This document shows, one piece after another, positions 1 to 6,823 of a stretch of DNA of 10,573 nt (positions within the stretch are counted from its first letter, which is position 1; each line of letters begins with the position of its first letter). The translations under genes were made by a program, and so were the position numbers. The notes under the pieces are model-generated. The model had not been told where the DNA came from. It made no database searches and worked only from the letters and a program-made list of their open reading frames with translations. The stretch is from Clostridiaceae bacterium UBA6085 (GTDB lineage: Bacteria; Bacillota; Clostridia; Clostridiales; Clostridiaceae). The DNA is taken from assembly GCA_002428605.1 (NCBI GenBank), contig DIXH01000066.1, forward strand, positions 28,906 through 39,478, in the 5' to 3' direction.

Positions 1-107
1 CCTGTAAGGTAAAGTATCGAAGAAGGGTCAGACACAATGATCTGAGTGAGACCCTTTTCCTTCATGGCATTTATTGTCCTGCCGAGTCTGTCACCTGCCG
101 TACTCAT
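1..107 (-). CDS. M24 family (Xaa-Pro type) peptidase, N-terminal fragment
   Basis: The first 35 codons of a minus-strand gene whose remainder lies beyond the left edge of the window. The translation begins MSTAGDRLGRTINAMKEKGL and goes on to a segment ending SDPSSILYLTG. This is the pattern of the creatinase-type N-terminal domain of Xaa-Pro aminopeptidases and dipeptidases (RL..L...M...G.....VtdP.NI.YLTG). The ATG at 107-105 overlaps the pepA stop codon (TGA at 106-104) as ATGA, so translation is probably coupled to pepA. An AGGAA just upstream, inside the end of pepA, could serve as a weak ribosome site. The family removes N-terminal residues next to proline, which fits an operon with a leucyl aminopeptidase. 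The metal-binding catalytic domain is not visible, so the exact substrate class cannot be given. Confidence 0.8.
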   Translation of the reverse strand, partial: MSTAGDRLGRTINAMKEKGLTQIIVSDPSSILYLT

Positions 108-1603
108 TTCCTGTCACCGCAGCCGCAGCCTGACTCCACAGCCTCCAGCGCAAGGTTGTACAGGGTCTTCACTCCTGTCCCTGTAGCTCCCTTTGGCAGA
201 TAGCCCTTCCCTGATGTGAGGTATGCGGTGCCTGCTATGTCAAGATGCACCCATGGTGTGTCGCCTGTGAATTCCCTGAGGAATGCAGCTGCGCTGATCG
301 CTCCTCCCCATCTGCCTCCGCTGTTCTTGAGGTCTGACCTGGTCCCTTTGACAAGCTCCCTGTATTCTTCATTGAGCGGAAGCTGCCATGTAGGTTCAGC
401 TGCCTTTTCCGCTGCATTCCTTACCCTCTGCATCAGCTCATCATCGCTGGCGAAGGCTCCCGACATCTGCTCACCCAGGGCAACAACGCAGGCTCCTGTA
501 AGTGTTGCGATGTCAACGACCTCGTCTGCCTTTTCTTTTGTGATGATATAGTGGAGAGCATCTGCAAGCGTCAGCCTTCCCTCAGCATCGGTGGAAAGGA
601 TCTCTATGGTCTTTCCTGCCATTGATCCGATGATGTCTCCGGGCTTGTAGGCCTCGCCACTCACCATATTCTCTGTTGCAAGGACCACTGCAGTTACATT
701 CCTTTTCACGCCGTTAGCAGCCAGAGCCTTTACAGCTCCTATGACTGCAGCGGCCCCTCCCATATCGTCGTACATGGTCACCATGGAATCCTTGGGCTTA
801 AGCGAATAACCGCCTGAATCGTAGGTCACTCCCTTTCCGACAAGTCCCAGGAGCCTGGTACTTTCAGCATCGCCCCTGTACCTCATTACGATGACCTTTG
901 GTTCCTCAGAGGAGCCTTTGGCAACAGCGAGGAACGCATCCATGCCAAGCTCGGCTGCAGCGGATCTTCCAAGCACCTCGACCTCGACTCCAAGCGGAAT
1001 GAGCTCCTTTTGAGCTATCTCTGCCAGTGACCCTGGTGTCAGGGATATTGCCGGCTCGTTCACCAGGTCCCTTGCAAGGAACACAGCATCCATCAGGTTC
1101 ATTGTCTCGGCAATGGCCGACCTGACCTTATCCTCCTTGCCTTCCTTGATGAGGAATGACATCAGAAGTCCAGGATGGTTCTTCTTTTTCGCAAGGTACT
1201 TGTCAAAGGAATATGCGCTTTGAAGCATCCCTTCAACCCATGCCTTCGTAGTCTCCCTGTAGCATAGCCCCGAAAGCTTCGATATCCTCATGCAGGCGGA
1301 AGCCATCTTGTTTGATGCAAGCTCCTGCGCAGCCCTGAAGCCTGCCTTCCTTACCTGCTCCAGGCTTACGGATTTCTCCTTTCCAAGTCCTATGAAAATC
1401 AAGATCCCCTTGCGGGCTGCATCTATAGTAGTATAGACCTCCCCCGATTTCCCTGTGAATATTCCCTTCCCCGACAGGAATGCATATTCCTCCCTGAAGG
1501 CTTCCTCTACGGCTGCGTCTTCGCATACCGGTATAACAACATTTTCCTTTTCTATGTCCAGAGTGAAACTGAACATCTCATGAAGGCTCTTCTCGGCCAT
1601 CAT
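104..1603 (-). CDS. pepA: Leucyl aminopeptidase, M17 family
   Basis: A cytosolic dinuclear-metal aminopeptidase that removes N-terminal residues from peptides; 499 aa from the chosen start, usual for M17. The C-terminal catalytic domain is complete. Numbering from ATG 1603 and aligning to E. coli PepA from memory, the metal ligands are K257, D262, D280, D339 and E341, and the catalytic residues are K269 and R343. The motifs are GKGVTYDSGGYSLKP and STDAEGRL; the latter is the family signature NTDAEGRL with Asn replaced by Ser. The N-terminal about 170 residues form the variable domain. A GTG at 1609 is in frame, but the GGAG of the ribosome site lies only a few bases before it. ATG 1603 has about 7 nt spacing and is preferred; ATG 1600 is also possible. 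The downstream gene overlaps by ATGA, giving a peptidase operon. A confident promoter was not found in 1610-1745, where small hairpins such as CGGTC/GACCG at 1651-1667 occur in the probable leader. Confidence 0.95.
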   Translation of the reverse strand: MMAEKSLHEMFSFTLDIEKENVVIPVCEDAAVEEAFREEYAFLSGKGIFTGKSGEVYTTIDAARKGILIFIGLGKEKSVSLEQVRKAGFRAAQELASNKMASACMRISKLSGLCYRETTKAWVEGMLQSAYSFDKYLAKKKNHPGLLMSFLIKEGKEDKVRSAIAETMNLMDAVFLARDLVNEPAISLTPGSLAEIAQKELIPLGVEVEVLGRSAAAELGMDAFLAVAKGSSEEPKVIVMRYRGDAESTRLLGLVGKGVTYDSGGYSLKPKDSMVTMYDDMGGAAAVIGAVKALAANGVKRNVTAVVLATENMVSGEAYKPGDIIGSMAGKTIEILSTDAEGRLTLADALHYIITKEKADEVVDIATLTGACVVALGEQMSGAFASDDELMQRVRNAAEKAAEPTWQLPLNEEYRELVKGTRSDLKNSGGRWGGAISAAAFLREFTGDTPWVHLDIAGTAYLTSGKGYLPKGATGTGVKTLYNLALEAVESGCGCGDRK

Positions 1604-1745
1604 TGTCACTCTCCTTCCTTATCCGCCGCTCCCATGCGGTGGAAATGATGCGGTCTGCATAGGACCGACAAATACATTTTACTATCTAAACCAGTGCAAA
1701 TACACCTGAAATTACAAGAACAATCCATGAACAGAATCTGTTTCA

Positions 1746-1774
1746 TTGTTTATCTTTAATCGCTTTGCTATACT
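1746..1774 (+). promoter_or_regulatory. Sigma-A-type promoter of degV
   Basis: TTGTTT at 1746-1751 and TATACT at 1769-1774 are separated by 17 bp, placing the start of transcription near 1781, about 25 nt before the degV ATG. The -10 is one base from consensus; the -35 is weak. It drives degV, divergently from pepA. Confidence 0.6.
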
Positions 1775-1805
1775 TTATATAAGAAAACCAGGAGAGGAGA
1801 TAAGA

Positions 1806-2654
1806 ATGAATAAGATAGCACTGGTCACAGACAGCGCATGTGACCTGACAGATGAAGAGCTCAAGGAATGCGGAGCAAGACTCCTGCCGCTCAGGATAAT
1901 CTATACGGACAGGGAATACAGGGACAGGGTTGAGATCCATCCCGATGAAGTATATGCGAACCTGGAGAAGGAGGTTCCGAAGACAAGCCTCCCATCAGGA
2001 GAGGACATCGAAGTTCTTTACAGCCAGCTGATGGCTGAAGGGTATACCCACGTGCTCGGCGTGTTCATATCAAGCGGACTTTCAGGGACTGCCAATGCGG
2101 TTAAGATGTATGCCGAGGAGCATCCATCGATGGTAACCCATGTATTCGACACTAAGAACCTTTCAATGGCTGAGGGCATAACTGTCCTTGAGGCAGGAAG
2201 GCTTATAAAGTCAGGAATGGCAATCGAGGATATCCTTGAAAAGCTTGCGGCCTTCCAGGAAACAATAGACACCTATTATTATGTGGATACCCTGGAATAT
2301 CTGATGAAGGGCGGAAGGATCGGCAAGGTAGCAGGAACAATCGGACAGCTCCTTAACCTCAAGCCAATAATTTCCGTTAACCGTGACGGCATCTACTATA
2401 CCATAGCCAAGGCCAAGGGCAGGAAGCAGGCACTTCTGAAGCTTGTAGGAATCCTCGAGGAGAACCTGGAGAAATACAAATGCAATGTATATGTCATGCA
2501 TGGTGCTGCGCTTGAAGAAGGCAAAGCGCTGGTTGATACCATAATGAAGATGAAGAACGTCCAGAGCATGGATCTCAGGCAGATCAGCCCGGCCCTCGGA
2601 GTTCATACAGGTAAGGGACTTCTCGGAATTTGCCTCCAGAGAAATCCGCTATAA
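1806..2654 (+). CDS. DegV family fatty-acid-binding protein
   Basis: A 282-aa protein of the DegV family. Known members bind a fatty acid in a cleft between two domains, and some (FakB) present it to the kinase FakA for phospholipid synthesis. Family hallmarks are visible: the N-terminal ALVTDSACDL (usually TDS..DL), the phosphorylated-FA/lipid-contacting ISSGLSGTANAV, and the long motif with YYVDTLEYLMKGGRIGK followed by a segment ending in LLNLKPI. ATG 1806 is preceded by a doubled AGGAG (GGAGAGGAG) 5-9 nt upstream; the open frame extends further upstream to 1746, but that part overlaps the promoter and has no ribosome site. No terminator of its own is seen. Its stop lies 2 nt before the -35 of the next promoter, so degV messages probably run into the TPP riboswitch. 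No fakA is in the window, so whether it works as FakB is not shown. Confidence 0.93.
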   Translation: MNKIALVTDSACDLTDEELKECGARLLPLRIIYTDREYRDRVEIHPDEVYANLEKEVPKTSLPSGEDIEVLYSQLMAEGYTHVLGVFISSGLSGTANAVKMYAEEHPSMVTHVFDTKNLSMAEGITVLEAGRLIKSGMAIEDILEKLAAFQETIDTYYYVDTLEYLMKGGRIGKVAGTIGQLLNLKPIISVNRDGIYYTIAKAKGRKQALLKLVGILEENLEKYKCNVYVMHGAALEEGKALVDTIMKMKNVQSMDLRQISPALGVHTGKGLLGICLQRNPL

Positions 2655-2656
2655 GA

Positions 2657-2685
2657 TTGACCAAAACATAAATATGTATTAGAAT
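2657..2685 (+). promoter_or_regulatory. Promoter of the TPP riboswitch / thiT transcript
   Basis: TTGACC (2657-2662), a 17-bp spacer and TAGAAT (2680-2685), one mismatch each from consensus. Predicted transcription start near A2692, only a few bases ahead of the aptamer, as expected for a riboswitch leader. The -35 starts 3 nt after the degV stop codon. Confidence 0.75.
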
Positions 2686-2694
2686 GATAAAAAA

Positions 2695-2776
2695 GGCTAG
2701 GGGTGCCCGAAAGGGCTGAGAGGCTAAAGAGCTAACCCTGTAACCTGATCTGGTTAGTACCAGCGTAGGGAAGCGG
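2695..2776 (+). promoter_or_regulatory. TPP (thiamine pyrophosphate) riboswitch aptamer, thi-box
   Basis: All hallmark segments of the THI element are present in order: GGGGTGCCC (from 2700), a short P3 arm closed by GAAA, CTGAGA at 2716-2721, an extra small arm GGCT/AGCT, ACCC, the P4/P5 core CCTGATCTGG, then CCAGCGTAGGGAAG at 2760-2773. A short P1 can form between GCT 2696-2698 and AGC 2772-2774. The aptamer senses thiamine pyrophosphate and is followed directly by an intrinsic terminator, so control is most likely by premature termination when TPP is abundant. The competing antiterminator pairing could not be picked with confidence by eye. Confidence 0.97.
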
Positions 2777-2789
2777 AAAAAGTGGTTTC

Positions 2790-2820
2790 AAACCGTCTTG
2801 CACCGCAGGACGGTTTTTAT
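2790..2820 (+). terminator. Riboswitch-controlled intrinsic terminator in the thiT leader
   Basis: AAACCGTC (2790-2797) pairs with GACGGTTT (2809-2816). Inner pairs TTGC/GCAG, including one T-G pair, extend the stem to 12 bp around a three-base loop. The sequence TTTTTATTTTT follows. It sits between the TPP aptamer and the thiT ribosome site, so it is the expression platform. It may also end degV readthrough transcripts. Confidence 0.9.
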
Positions 2821-2849
2821 TTTTCCAGCCTAAAGAAGGAGGTAAAATA

Positions 2850-3515
2850 ATGTTTCTATCAATTCTTGAAAGCTTCGGTGAGGCATTTGCGGCGCTCAGG
2901 GACAATCCAATGGCAATCGCAGCGCTTGTGATCCTTTTAGGTGGCATCGTATTCCTGATCAGCCTGAGGAAGGTAAAGCTAACACCTCAGCTAATGGCGA
3001 AGATCGCAATGGCAGTCGCTTTGTCTGCAGTCCTCAACAACATCATACTGTACAAGATGCCACAGGGCGGCAGCGTCACTCTTGCATCTGTGCTGCCGAT
3101 AATAATCCTGTCGTACGCATACGGCCCTGAAGTCGGAATGCTCACCGGATTCCTCTTCGGAATAGTCAACCTGTTCATGGGGCCATACATCGTGCACCCC
3201 ATACAGACGCTGCTCGACTATCCTATCCCCTTCATGCTGATAGGCGTATCAGGCTTCTTCAGCAACAGGTTTGTCGGAGCAGTCGCAGCCCATATTCTGA
3301 GGCTCATACCACACGTCCTTTCAGGCGTGGTATTCTTCGCAGAATATGCCCCTGAAGGCATGAAGTCAGGCAGTGCACTCTGGATATACTCGATAACCTA
3401 CAATGCCCCGTTCCTTCTTGGAGAAATGGCCATAATCCTTGCAGTCCTCGCTTTCGTTCCATGGAACAGGCTGCTCAAGGCTGTGAACTCAGGCTACAAG
3501 TCTCCGGTAAAGTAA
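2850..3515 (+). CDS. thiT: Thiamine transporter, ECF S component ThiT
   Basis: A 221-aa, very hydrophobic protein with about six membrane segments (roughly residues 20-39, 48-67, 76-90, 94-111, 120-138, 143-165, plus a last one near 189-206; the boundaries between neighbours are uncertain). ThiT-type landmarks are PQGGS at 71-75, HPIQTLLDYP at 116-125, and PHVLSGVVFF and YNAPFLLGE in the second half. ThiT binds thiamine in the membrane and is energised by the shared EcfA/EcfA'/EcfT module, which is not in this window. The upstream TPP riboswitch independently supports thiamine as substrate. A strong AAGGAGG ribosome site lies 8 nt before ATG 2850. The N-terminal extension of about 20 residues before the first helix is slightly longer than in many ThiT proteins. 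It ends in a strong terminator. Confidence 0.95.
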   Translation: MFLSILESFGEAFAALRDNPMAIAALVILLGGIVFLISLRKVKLTPQLMAKIAMAVALSAVLNNIILYKMPQGGSVTLASVLPIIILSYAYGPEVGMLTGFLFGIVNLFMGPYIVHPIQTLLDYPIPFMLIGVSGFFSNRFVGAVAAHILRLIPHVLSGVVFFAEYAPEGMKSGSALWIYSITYNAPFLLGEMAIILAVLAFVPWNRLLKAVNSGYKSPVK

Positions 3516-3527
3516 AGTCAGAATAAG

Positions 3528-3566
3528 GGACCATGCTTCATAAGATGTGAAGCATGGTCCTCTTTA
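3528..3566. terminator. Bidirectional terminator between thiT and mrp
   Basis: GGACCATGCTTCA (3528-3540) and its exact complement at 3548-3560 form a 13-bp perfect stem with a 7-nt loop. TCTTTATT follows on the plus strand for thiT, and CTTATTCTG follows on the minus strand for mrp, whose stop codon is at 3569-3567. The convergent position suggests use in both directions; the T-tracts are modest. Confidence 0.85.
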
Positions 3567-4463
3567 TTAGCTATTCAGGAATGGTATCGACTTTTTCTTC
3601 GCTTCAGCTACCCTGTTTGCAATCTCAGCCTCATCATTTCTGAAGGCTTCCATCAGGATGTCATAGTCCTTGTTTGTGGCGGCATAGCGCTCAGCCATCC
3701 CCTCTTCAAGGTAGGATGCGAAGTCAGGGTCAATGGGGAGCTCTGCCAGAAGGGGCAGTCCCATCTTTTCAGCCTGGCTTTCTGCGGTATTCCTTGAGAA
3801 AACATTCATCTTTTCACCGCAGCCTGAGCATCTGATATATGACATGTTCTGTACTACTCCCTTTATCGGAACCTCAAGCTTCTCAGCCATGTTCACCACC
3901 TTCTTTACGATCATGGAGACCATGTCCTGTGGAGTTGATACCACTACAAGGTAATCCACCGGGAACTGCTGCATTATGGTGAGGGCGATGTCGCCAGTAC
4001 CCGGCGGCATGTCAATGAGGAGATAGTCAAGGTCTCCCCAGTCCGTGTCCTGGAAAAGCTGAGTAAGCACGTTGCCGAGCACCGGTCCTCGCCATAGGAG
4101 CGGCTCCTCCTCTTCGATCATGAAGTTCATCGAGATGGTCTTTATCCCGAGTCCGGTCTCTACCGGGATGAACTTGTACACATCCTTTACATCGGTAGGC
4201 GCGTATCCGGTCCTTTCCTCGTTGATCCCGAAAAACCTGGGAATTGACGGTCCTGTCATATCTCCGTCAAGAACACCTACCCTATAGCCCAGCTTCCTGA
4301 GCTGAACTGCAAGTATTCCGGTGACGCTGGACTTACCTACTCCGCCTTTACCGCTTATTACACCTACAACATGCCTTATCCTGCCATACTTCGGCTTTAA
4401 AAAATCGCACTTGATATCCTTGTTGCATCCGCTCTTGGATGCACAGGTTGAACATGATGACAT
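3567..4463 (-). CDS. Mrp/NBP35-family Fe-S cluster carrier ATPase
   Basis: A 298-aa P-loop ATPase of the Mrp/NBP35 (ApbC) group, which holds a labile [4Fe-4S] cluster between two subunits and passes it to apo-proteins. Visible are a deviant Walker A GKGGVGKS at 38-45, DGD at 66-68, DMPPGTGD at 151-158 and the CxxC cluster-binding pair C212/C215. The first 20 residues carry four further cysteines (C4, C7, C13, C19; C-x2-C-x5-C-x5-C), resembling the N-terminal ferredoxin-like cluster site of NBP35. The E. coli-type N-terminal MIP18/DUF59 domain is absent. ATG 4463 has GGGAGGT about 5 nt upstream. The upstream lipoprotein gene ends 10 nt before it, so this is the last gene of the rnmV-rsmA-lipoprotein-mrp operon and stops right at the terminator. 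Confidence 0.92.
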   Translation of the reverse strand: MSSCSTCASKSGCNKDIKCDFLKPKYGRIRHVVGVISGKGGVGKSSVTGILAVQLRKLGYRVGVLDGDMTGPSIPRFFGINEERTGYAPTDVKDVYKFIPVETGLGIKTISMNFMIEEEEPLLWRGPVLGNVLTQLFQDTDWGDLDYLLIDMPPGTGDIALTIMQQFPVDYLVVVSTPQDMVSMIVKKVVNMAEKLEVPIKGVVQNMSYIRCSGCGEKMNVFSRNTAESQAEKMGLPLLAELPIDPDFASYLEEGMAERYAATNKDYDILMEAFRNDEAEIANRVAEAKKKSIPFLNS

Positions 4464-4473
4464 ATAGACCTCC

Positions 4474-5301
4474 CTAGAAGCCTTCCGGCTTCTCCTCTGA
4501 AATTATCGTATCCCACTTGCTTATATCATTGGAATATTTCCCGTAGATATAAAAGGTTCTTTTAGTATAGTCCTTTTCATTCCTAAGGCTTACAACAGCC
4601 TTGAAAACATTTGTCTTGTACCCCTGAGTCTTAACTTCAAGCACAATATCGGTCTTTTCCCCTGATGAGAGCAGCATCGCACCATTACTCAGCAGCTGCT
4701 GCCTGAAGTCCTCGATGTCCCTCGAAATCTGGTACTTAAGCGTATCGACATCGTTGTATATCCTGATGCCAATGCTCATCCCTACATATTCTTCCTTCAG
4801 AAGTCCTGTAAGCTCAGAGAGCGAATCATAGTAGACATCCTCGAAATACTTTGGCTTCCTCAGTGTATAAAGGTTCCTTATGAGGTCATTGTCTATTCTC
4901 TCCGGGACCCTGTAGCTTTTCTCAGCGCTGTAGAAATTGCCCTTGTCCTGGTTTGAGACACCGGCAACATAGTTATACTCGATCACTGTTCCGTCTATCA
5001 TATGGAACTCGAAGGTATAGTCCGGGGCAAAAACAGACTTTTCCTCAGTAGTATCAGCCTTCTTCAGGCTTGAATACAGGTCACCGATGGCTATCCTGTC
5101 CGTTACCACGAACCTGAAGCCCTTGTCCCTTACACTCTGTATGATTATTGATTCAAGGTCCTCGCTCTTAAGGAACTCAAAGTCCTGATTGATCATTCCG
5201 TATCGCAGCCTTAGCGAGTCTATGGCTGAACACCCCTGAAGCATGAACATCATGATCAGCAGTGCCGAGATGAAATGAAGCTTCCTTTTCAACCTGGTCA
5301 C
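4474..5301 (-). CDS. Lipoprotein of unknown function
   Basis: 275 aa from the GTG at 5301. The N-terminus has basic residues (TRLKRK), a hydrophobic stretch from about residue 8 to 21, and the lipobox LQGC with Cys24. It is therefore expected to be exported, diacylated and anchored outside the membrane. The mature part is soluble and hydrophilic, without further membrane segments or a catalytic motif that I recognise. Notable stretches are YTFEFHMIDGTVIEYNYVAG (about 97-116) and RTFYIYGKYSNDISKWDTI near the C-terminus. The open frame runs further upstream to 5385, but that part overlaps rsmA and would put about 28 charged residues before the signal sequence. GTG 5301 overlaps the rsmA stop as GTGA, has AGGAAAGAGAA upstream and is preferred. 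It is co-transcribed with rsmA and mrp. No function is assigned; the neighbours do not explain it. Confidence 0.85.
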   Translation of the reverse strand: MTRLKRKLHFISALLIMMFMLQGCSAIDSLRLRYGMINQDFEFLKSEDLESIIIQSVRDKGFRFVVTDRIAIGDLYSSLKKADTTEEKSVFAPDYTFEFHMIDGTVIEYNYVAGVSNQDKGNFYSAEKSYRVPERIDNDLIRNLYTLRKPKYFEDVYYDSLSELTGLLKEEYVGMSIGIRIYNDVDTLKYQISRDIEDFRQQLLSNGAMLLSSGEKTDIVLEVKTQGYKTNVFKAVVSLRNEKDYTKRTFYIYGKYSNDISKWDTIISEEKPEGF

Positions 5302-6131
5302 CTTCTCTTTCCTATCGAATTGGAAAGCTGTGCGAATTTCTCGACCGAAAGGGTCTCTCCCCTTACCTTGCTGTCGATTCCGCATTCTGCCATGGACTCA
5401 TCTATGGTCTCCCTGCTTAGTCCCATGGATTTCAGACCATTTACGAGAGTCTTCCGCCTCATGTTGAAAGAGTGCCTGACGATGTTGAAGAACAGCTTCT
5501 CGTCCTCAACCTCCGCTCTTGGCTTTTCAAGCTTATTTAGCCTTATGACCGTAGAATCTATCTTCGGCCTTGGGATGAACGCCGATGGCGGCACATTCCT
5601 TACGACCTTGATATCGCAATAATACCTTACAAGGATAGTTAGCGAGCCATAGTCCTTGGTTCCCGGAACAGCTGCCATTCTCTCGGCAACCTCCTTCTGG
5701 ACCATTATGGTAAGGCTGTCAAAATCCATTCCGCTGGAAAGTATACCTGCAATTATAGGTGTCGTCACATAGTAAGGGAGGTTTGCCACGAACTTGACCC
5801 TTTTGCCTTCAGCTATCTCCTTCAGGTCAAGCTTAACGGCATCGCCGTGTATGAGGGTGAAGTTGTCGTACTCCTTCAGCTCCTCGGTGAGTATCGGAAT
5901 AAGTTCCTCATCAAGCTCAATCGCGGTGACCTTTCCCGCATGCTCCAGAAGCTTCCTTGTAAGGGTACCAACACCCGGACCTATCTCGATGACTGAATCA
6001 TCCCTTGTTATCTCCGCCCCTGCGATGATGTCATCGACTACCCTGAGGTCGGTAAGGAAGTTCTGCCCCAGACTCTTTGTGAATCTGAAGCCATATTTTT
6101 CTACAATGCTCCTGGTGCTTCTATTCTCCAT
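5298..6131 (-). CDS. rsmA: 16S rRNA adenine-N6,N6-dimethyltransferase RsmA (KsgA)
   Basis: 277 aa, normal for the family. It dimethylates two neighbouring adenines in the 3'-terminal hairpin of 16S rRNA (A1518/A1519 in E. coli) using S-adenosylmethionine, late in 30S assembly. Visible are GQNFL at 22-26, the SAM-binding EIGPGVG at 49-55, an acidic E72 (AIELDEE) and the catalytic NLPYYVTTPII starting at 117. The C-terminal helical domain (about 200-277) is intact. A TTG at 6146 is in frame, but ATG 6131 lies 7 nt after GAGGAG and is the better start. The gene begins inside the last 11 nt of rnmV (overlap 6121-6131) and its stop overlaps the GTG of the lipoprotein, so translation through rnmV-rsmA-lipoprotein is probably coupled. 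Pairing with rnmV is conserved in Firmicutes. Confidence 0.97.
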   Translation of the reverse strand: MENRSTRSIVEKYGFRFTKSLGQNFLTDLRVVDDIIAGAEITRDDSVIEIGPGVGTLTRKLLEHAGKVTAIELDEELIPILTEELKEYDNFTLIHGDAVKLDLKEIAEGKRVKFVANLPYYVTTPIIAGILSSGMDFDSLTIMVQKEVAERMAAVPGTKDYGSLTILVRYYCDIKVVRNVPPSAFIPRPKIDSTVIRLNKLEKPRAEVEDEKLFFNIVRHSFNMRRKTLVNGLKSMGLSRETIDESMAECGIDSKVRGETLSVEKFAQLSNSIGKRR

Positions 6132-6675
6132 CTGAATACTCCTCAAAATTGGCCTTCAGGGCTTTTGCGAATTCCTCGACCCCGATGCCGTATGAATTTA
6201 GCCTTTTCAGGAATGCCGAGGTATTTGCATAGCCAATCCCCAAAGCCTTCCCCATTACCTGTCTTCTCGCCTTCGAATCTGTCCTGCCTGTAAGCCCAAA
6301 TCTCAGCATATCCTCCATATTGAAGGTTATCGCCCGCTCTGCCTGGCTTGCCCTTGCATTTGAGAGTGCCCGCCTTATCGCTTCAGGCGAGGCGTTCTCA
6401 ACACCTACATCGCCATCTTTGGTGCCCTCAGAGCGCATGATGTAGGCATGCCTTATTCCGGGTACCCTCTTGGATATTATACGCCGTATGTGCTCACCTG
6501 CAAAATCAGGGTCGGTAAGCACGATTACTCCCTTCCTTGATGCAGCCTCCCGTATGATATCTATTATCCTTGCATTTATCCCGTAGCCTCCGACAGCTAT
6601 GACTTCAGCATCGACTGCCCGTTTGACCGCCGTGATGTCATCCCTGCCCTCGACAACAATTATCTCATTAATCAT
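6121..6675 (-). CDS. rnmV: Ribonuclease M5
   Basis: 184 aa from ATG 6675. RNase M5 carries out the final maturation cleavage of 5S rRNA precursor in low-GC Gram-positives, acting on the 5S-L18 complex. The N-terminal Toprim domain shows IIVVEGRDD (catalytic E9) and VLTDPDFAGE (D55, D57). The C-terminal half, rich in Arg and Lys, matches the family's RNA/L18-binding region. ATG 6681 is also in frame, but the AGGA at 6688-6685 is only 3 nt from it and 9 nt from ATG 6675. Other RNase M5 proteins, as I recall, also start with M-I-x-E-IIVVEGRDD. It is the first gene of a four-gene operon with a short leader and the promoter discussed at 6707-6715. Confidence 0.95.
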   Translation of the reverse strand: MINEIIVVEGRDDITAVKRAVDAEVIAVGGYGINARIIDIIREAASRKGVIVLTDPDFAGEHIRRIISKRVPGIRHAYIMRSEGTKDGDVGVENASPEAIRRALSNARASQAERAITFNMEDMLRFGLTGRTDSKARRQVMGKALGIGYANTSAFLKRLNSYGIGVEEFAKALKANFEEYSDGE

Positions 6676-6706
6676 ATTCATCCATCCTAAAAAAGTTCTA
6701 CAGTCT

Positions 6707-6715
6707 ATTATAGCA
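6707..6715 (-). promoter_or_regulatory. Extended -10 promoter of the rnmV operon
   Basis: On the minus strand TGCTATAAT is a perfect extended -10 (TGnTATAAT). Transcription would start near 6700, about 25 nt before the rnmV ATG. No good -35 lies 16-18 bp upstream (the bases there are part of the hairpin repeats), which extended -10 promoters can tolerate. Confidence 0.6.
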
Positions 6716-6778
6716 GAGAAACCCTCTGCTCTATAGCAGAGAAATCCTCTCTGCTACTATATCAGAGAAATCCTCTGC
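6709..6778. repeat. Three tandem hairpin-forming repeats upstream of rnmV
   Basis: Three imperfect units start at 6709, 6732 and 6758. Each reads TATA, then (G/T)CAGAG, then a 5-7 nt A-rich loop (AAACC or AAATC(CT)), then CTCTG(C). Each unit is itself an inverted repeat: GCAGAG 6713-6718/CTCTGC 6724-6729; TAGCAGAG 6734-6741/CTCTGCTA 6749-6756; CAGAG 6763-6767/CTCTG 6773-6777. On the minus strand every unit carries TGnTATA, so all three resemble extended -10 elements. The function is unknown. The array lies between the terminator of the 3D-domain gene and rnmV. Confidence 0.85.
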
Positions 6779-6810
6779 AAAAAAACAAATCCGGTTGCCC
6801 GGATTCGTTT
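6779..6810 (-). terminator. Intrinsic terminator of the 3D-domain gene
   Basis: On the minus strand AAACGAATCCGG pairs with CCGGATTTGTTT (one G-T pair), a 12-bp stem closed by a GCAA tetraloop, followed by a run of seven T (6785-6779). It begins about 14 nt after the stop codon. Confidence 0.92.
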
Positions 6811-6823
6811 CTTATTACTCTTA

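Noticed and set aside
216..551. 111-codon plus-strand open frame antisense to pepA
   Set aside because: It is a shadow of the catalytic domain of pepA; the composition is Ser/Leu/Ala-rich as expected from reading the opposite strand, and no ribosome site is visible.
2211..2606. 131-codon minus-strand open frame within degV
   Set aside because: It is fully antisense to the conserved DegV motifs, without ribosome site, promoter or family resemblance.
5275..5622. Plus-strand open frames inside rsmA (5275-5622 and 5794-6135)
   Set aside because: Both are antisense to conserved RsmA sequence and have no initiation signals.
6709..6778. CRISPR-like reading of the tandem repeats
   Set aside because: The units are only 21-26 bp including the loop, lie directly next to each other without unique spacers, and no cas gene is in the window.
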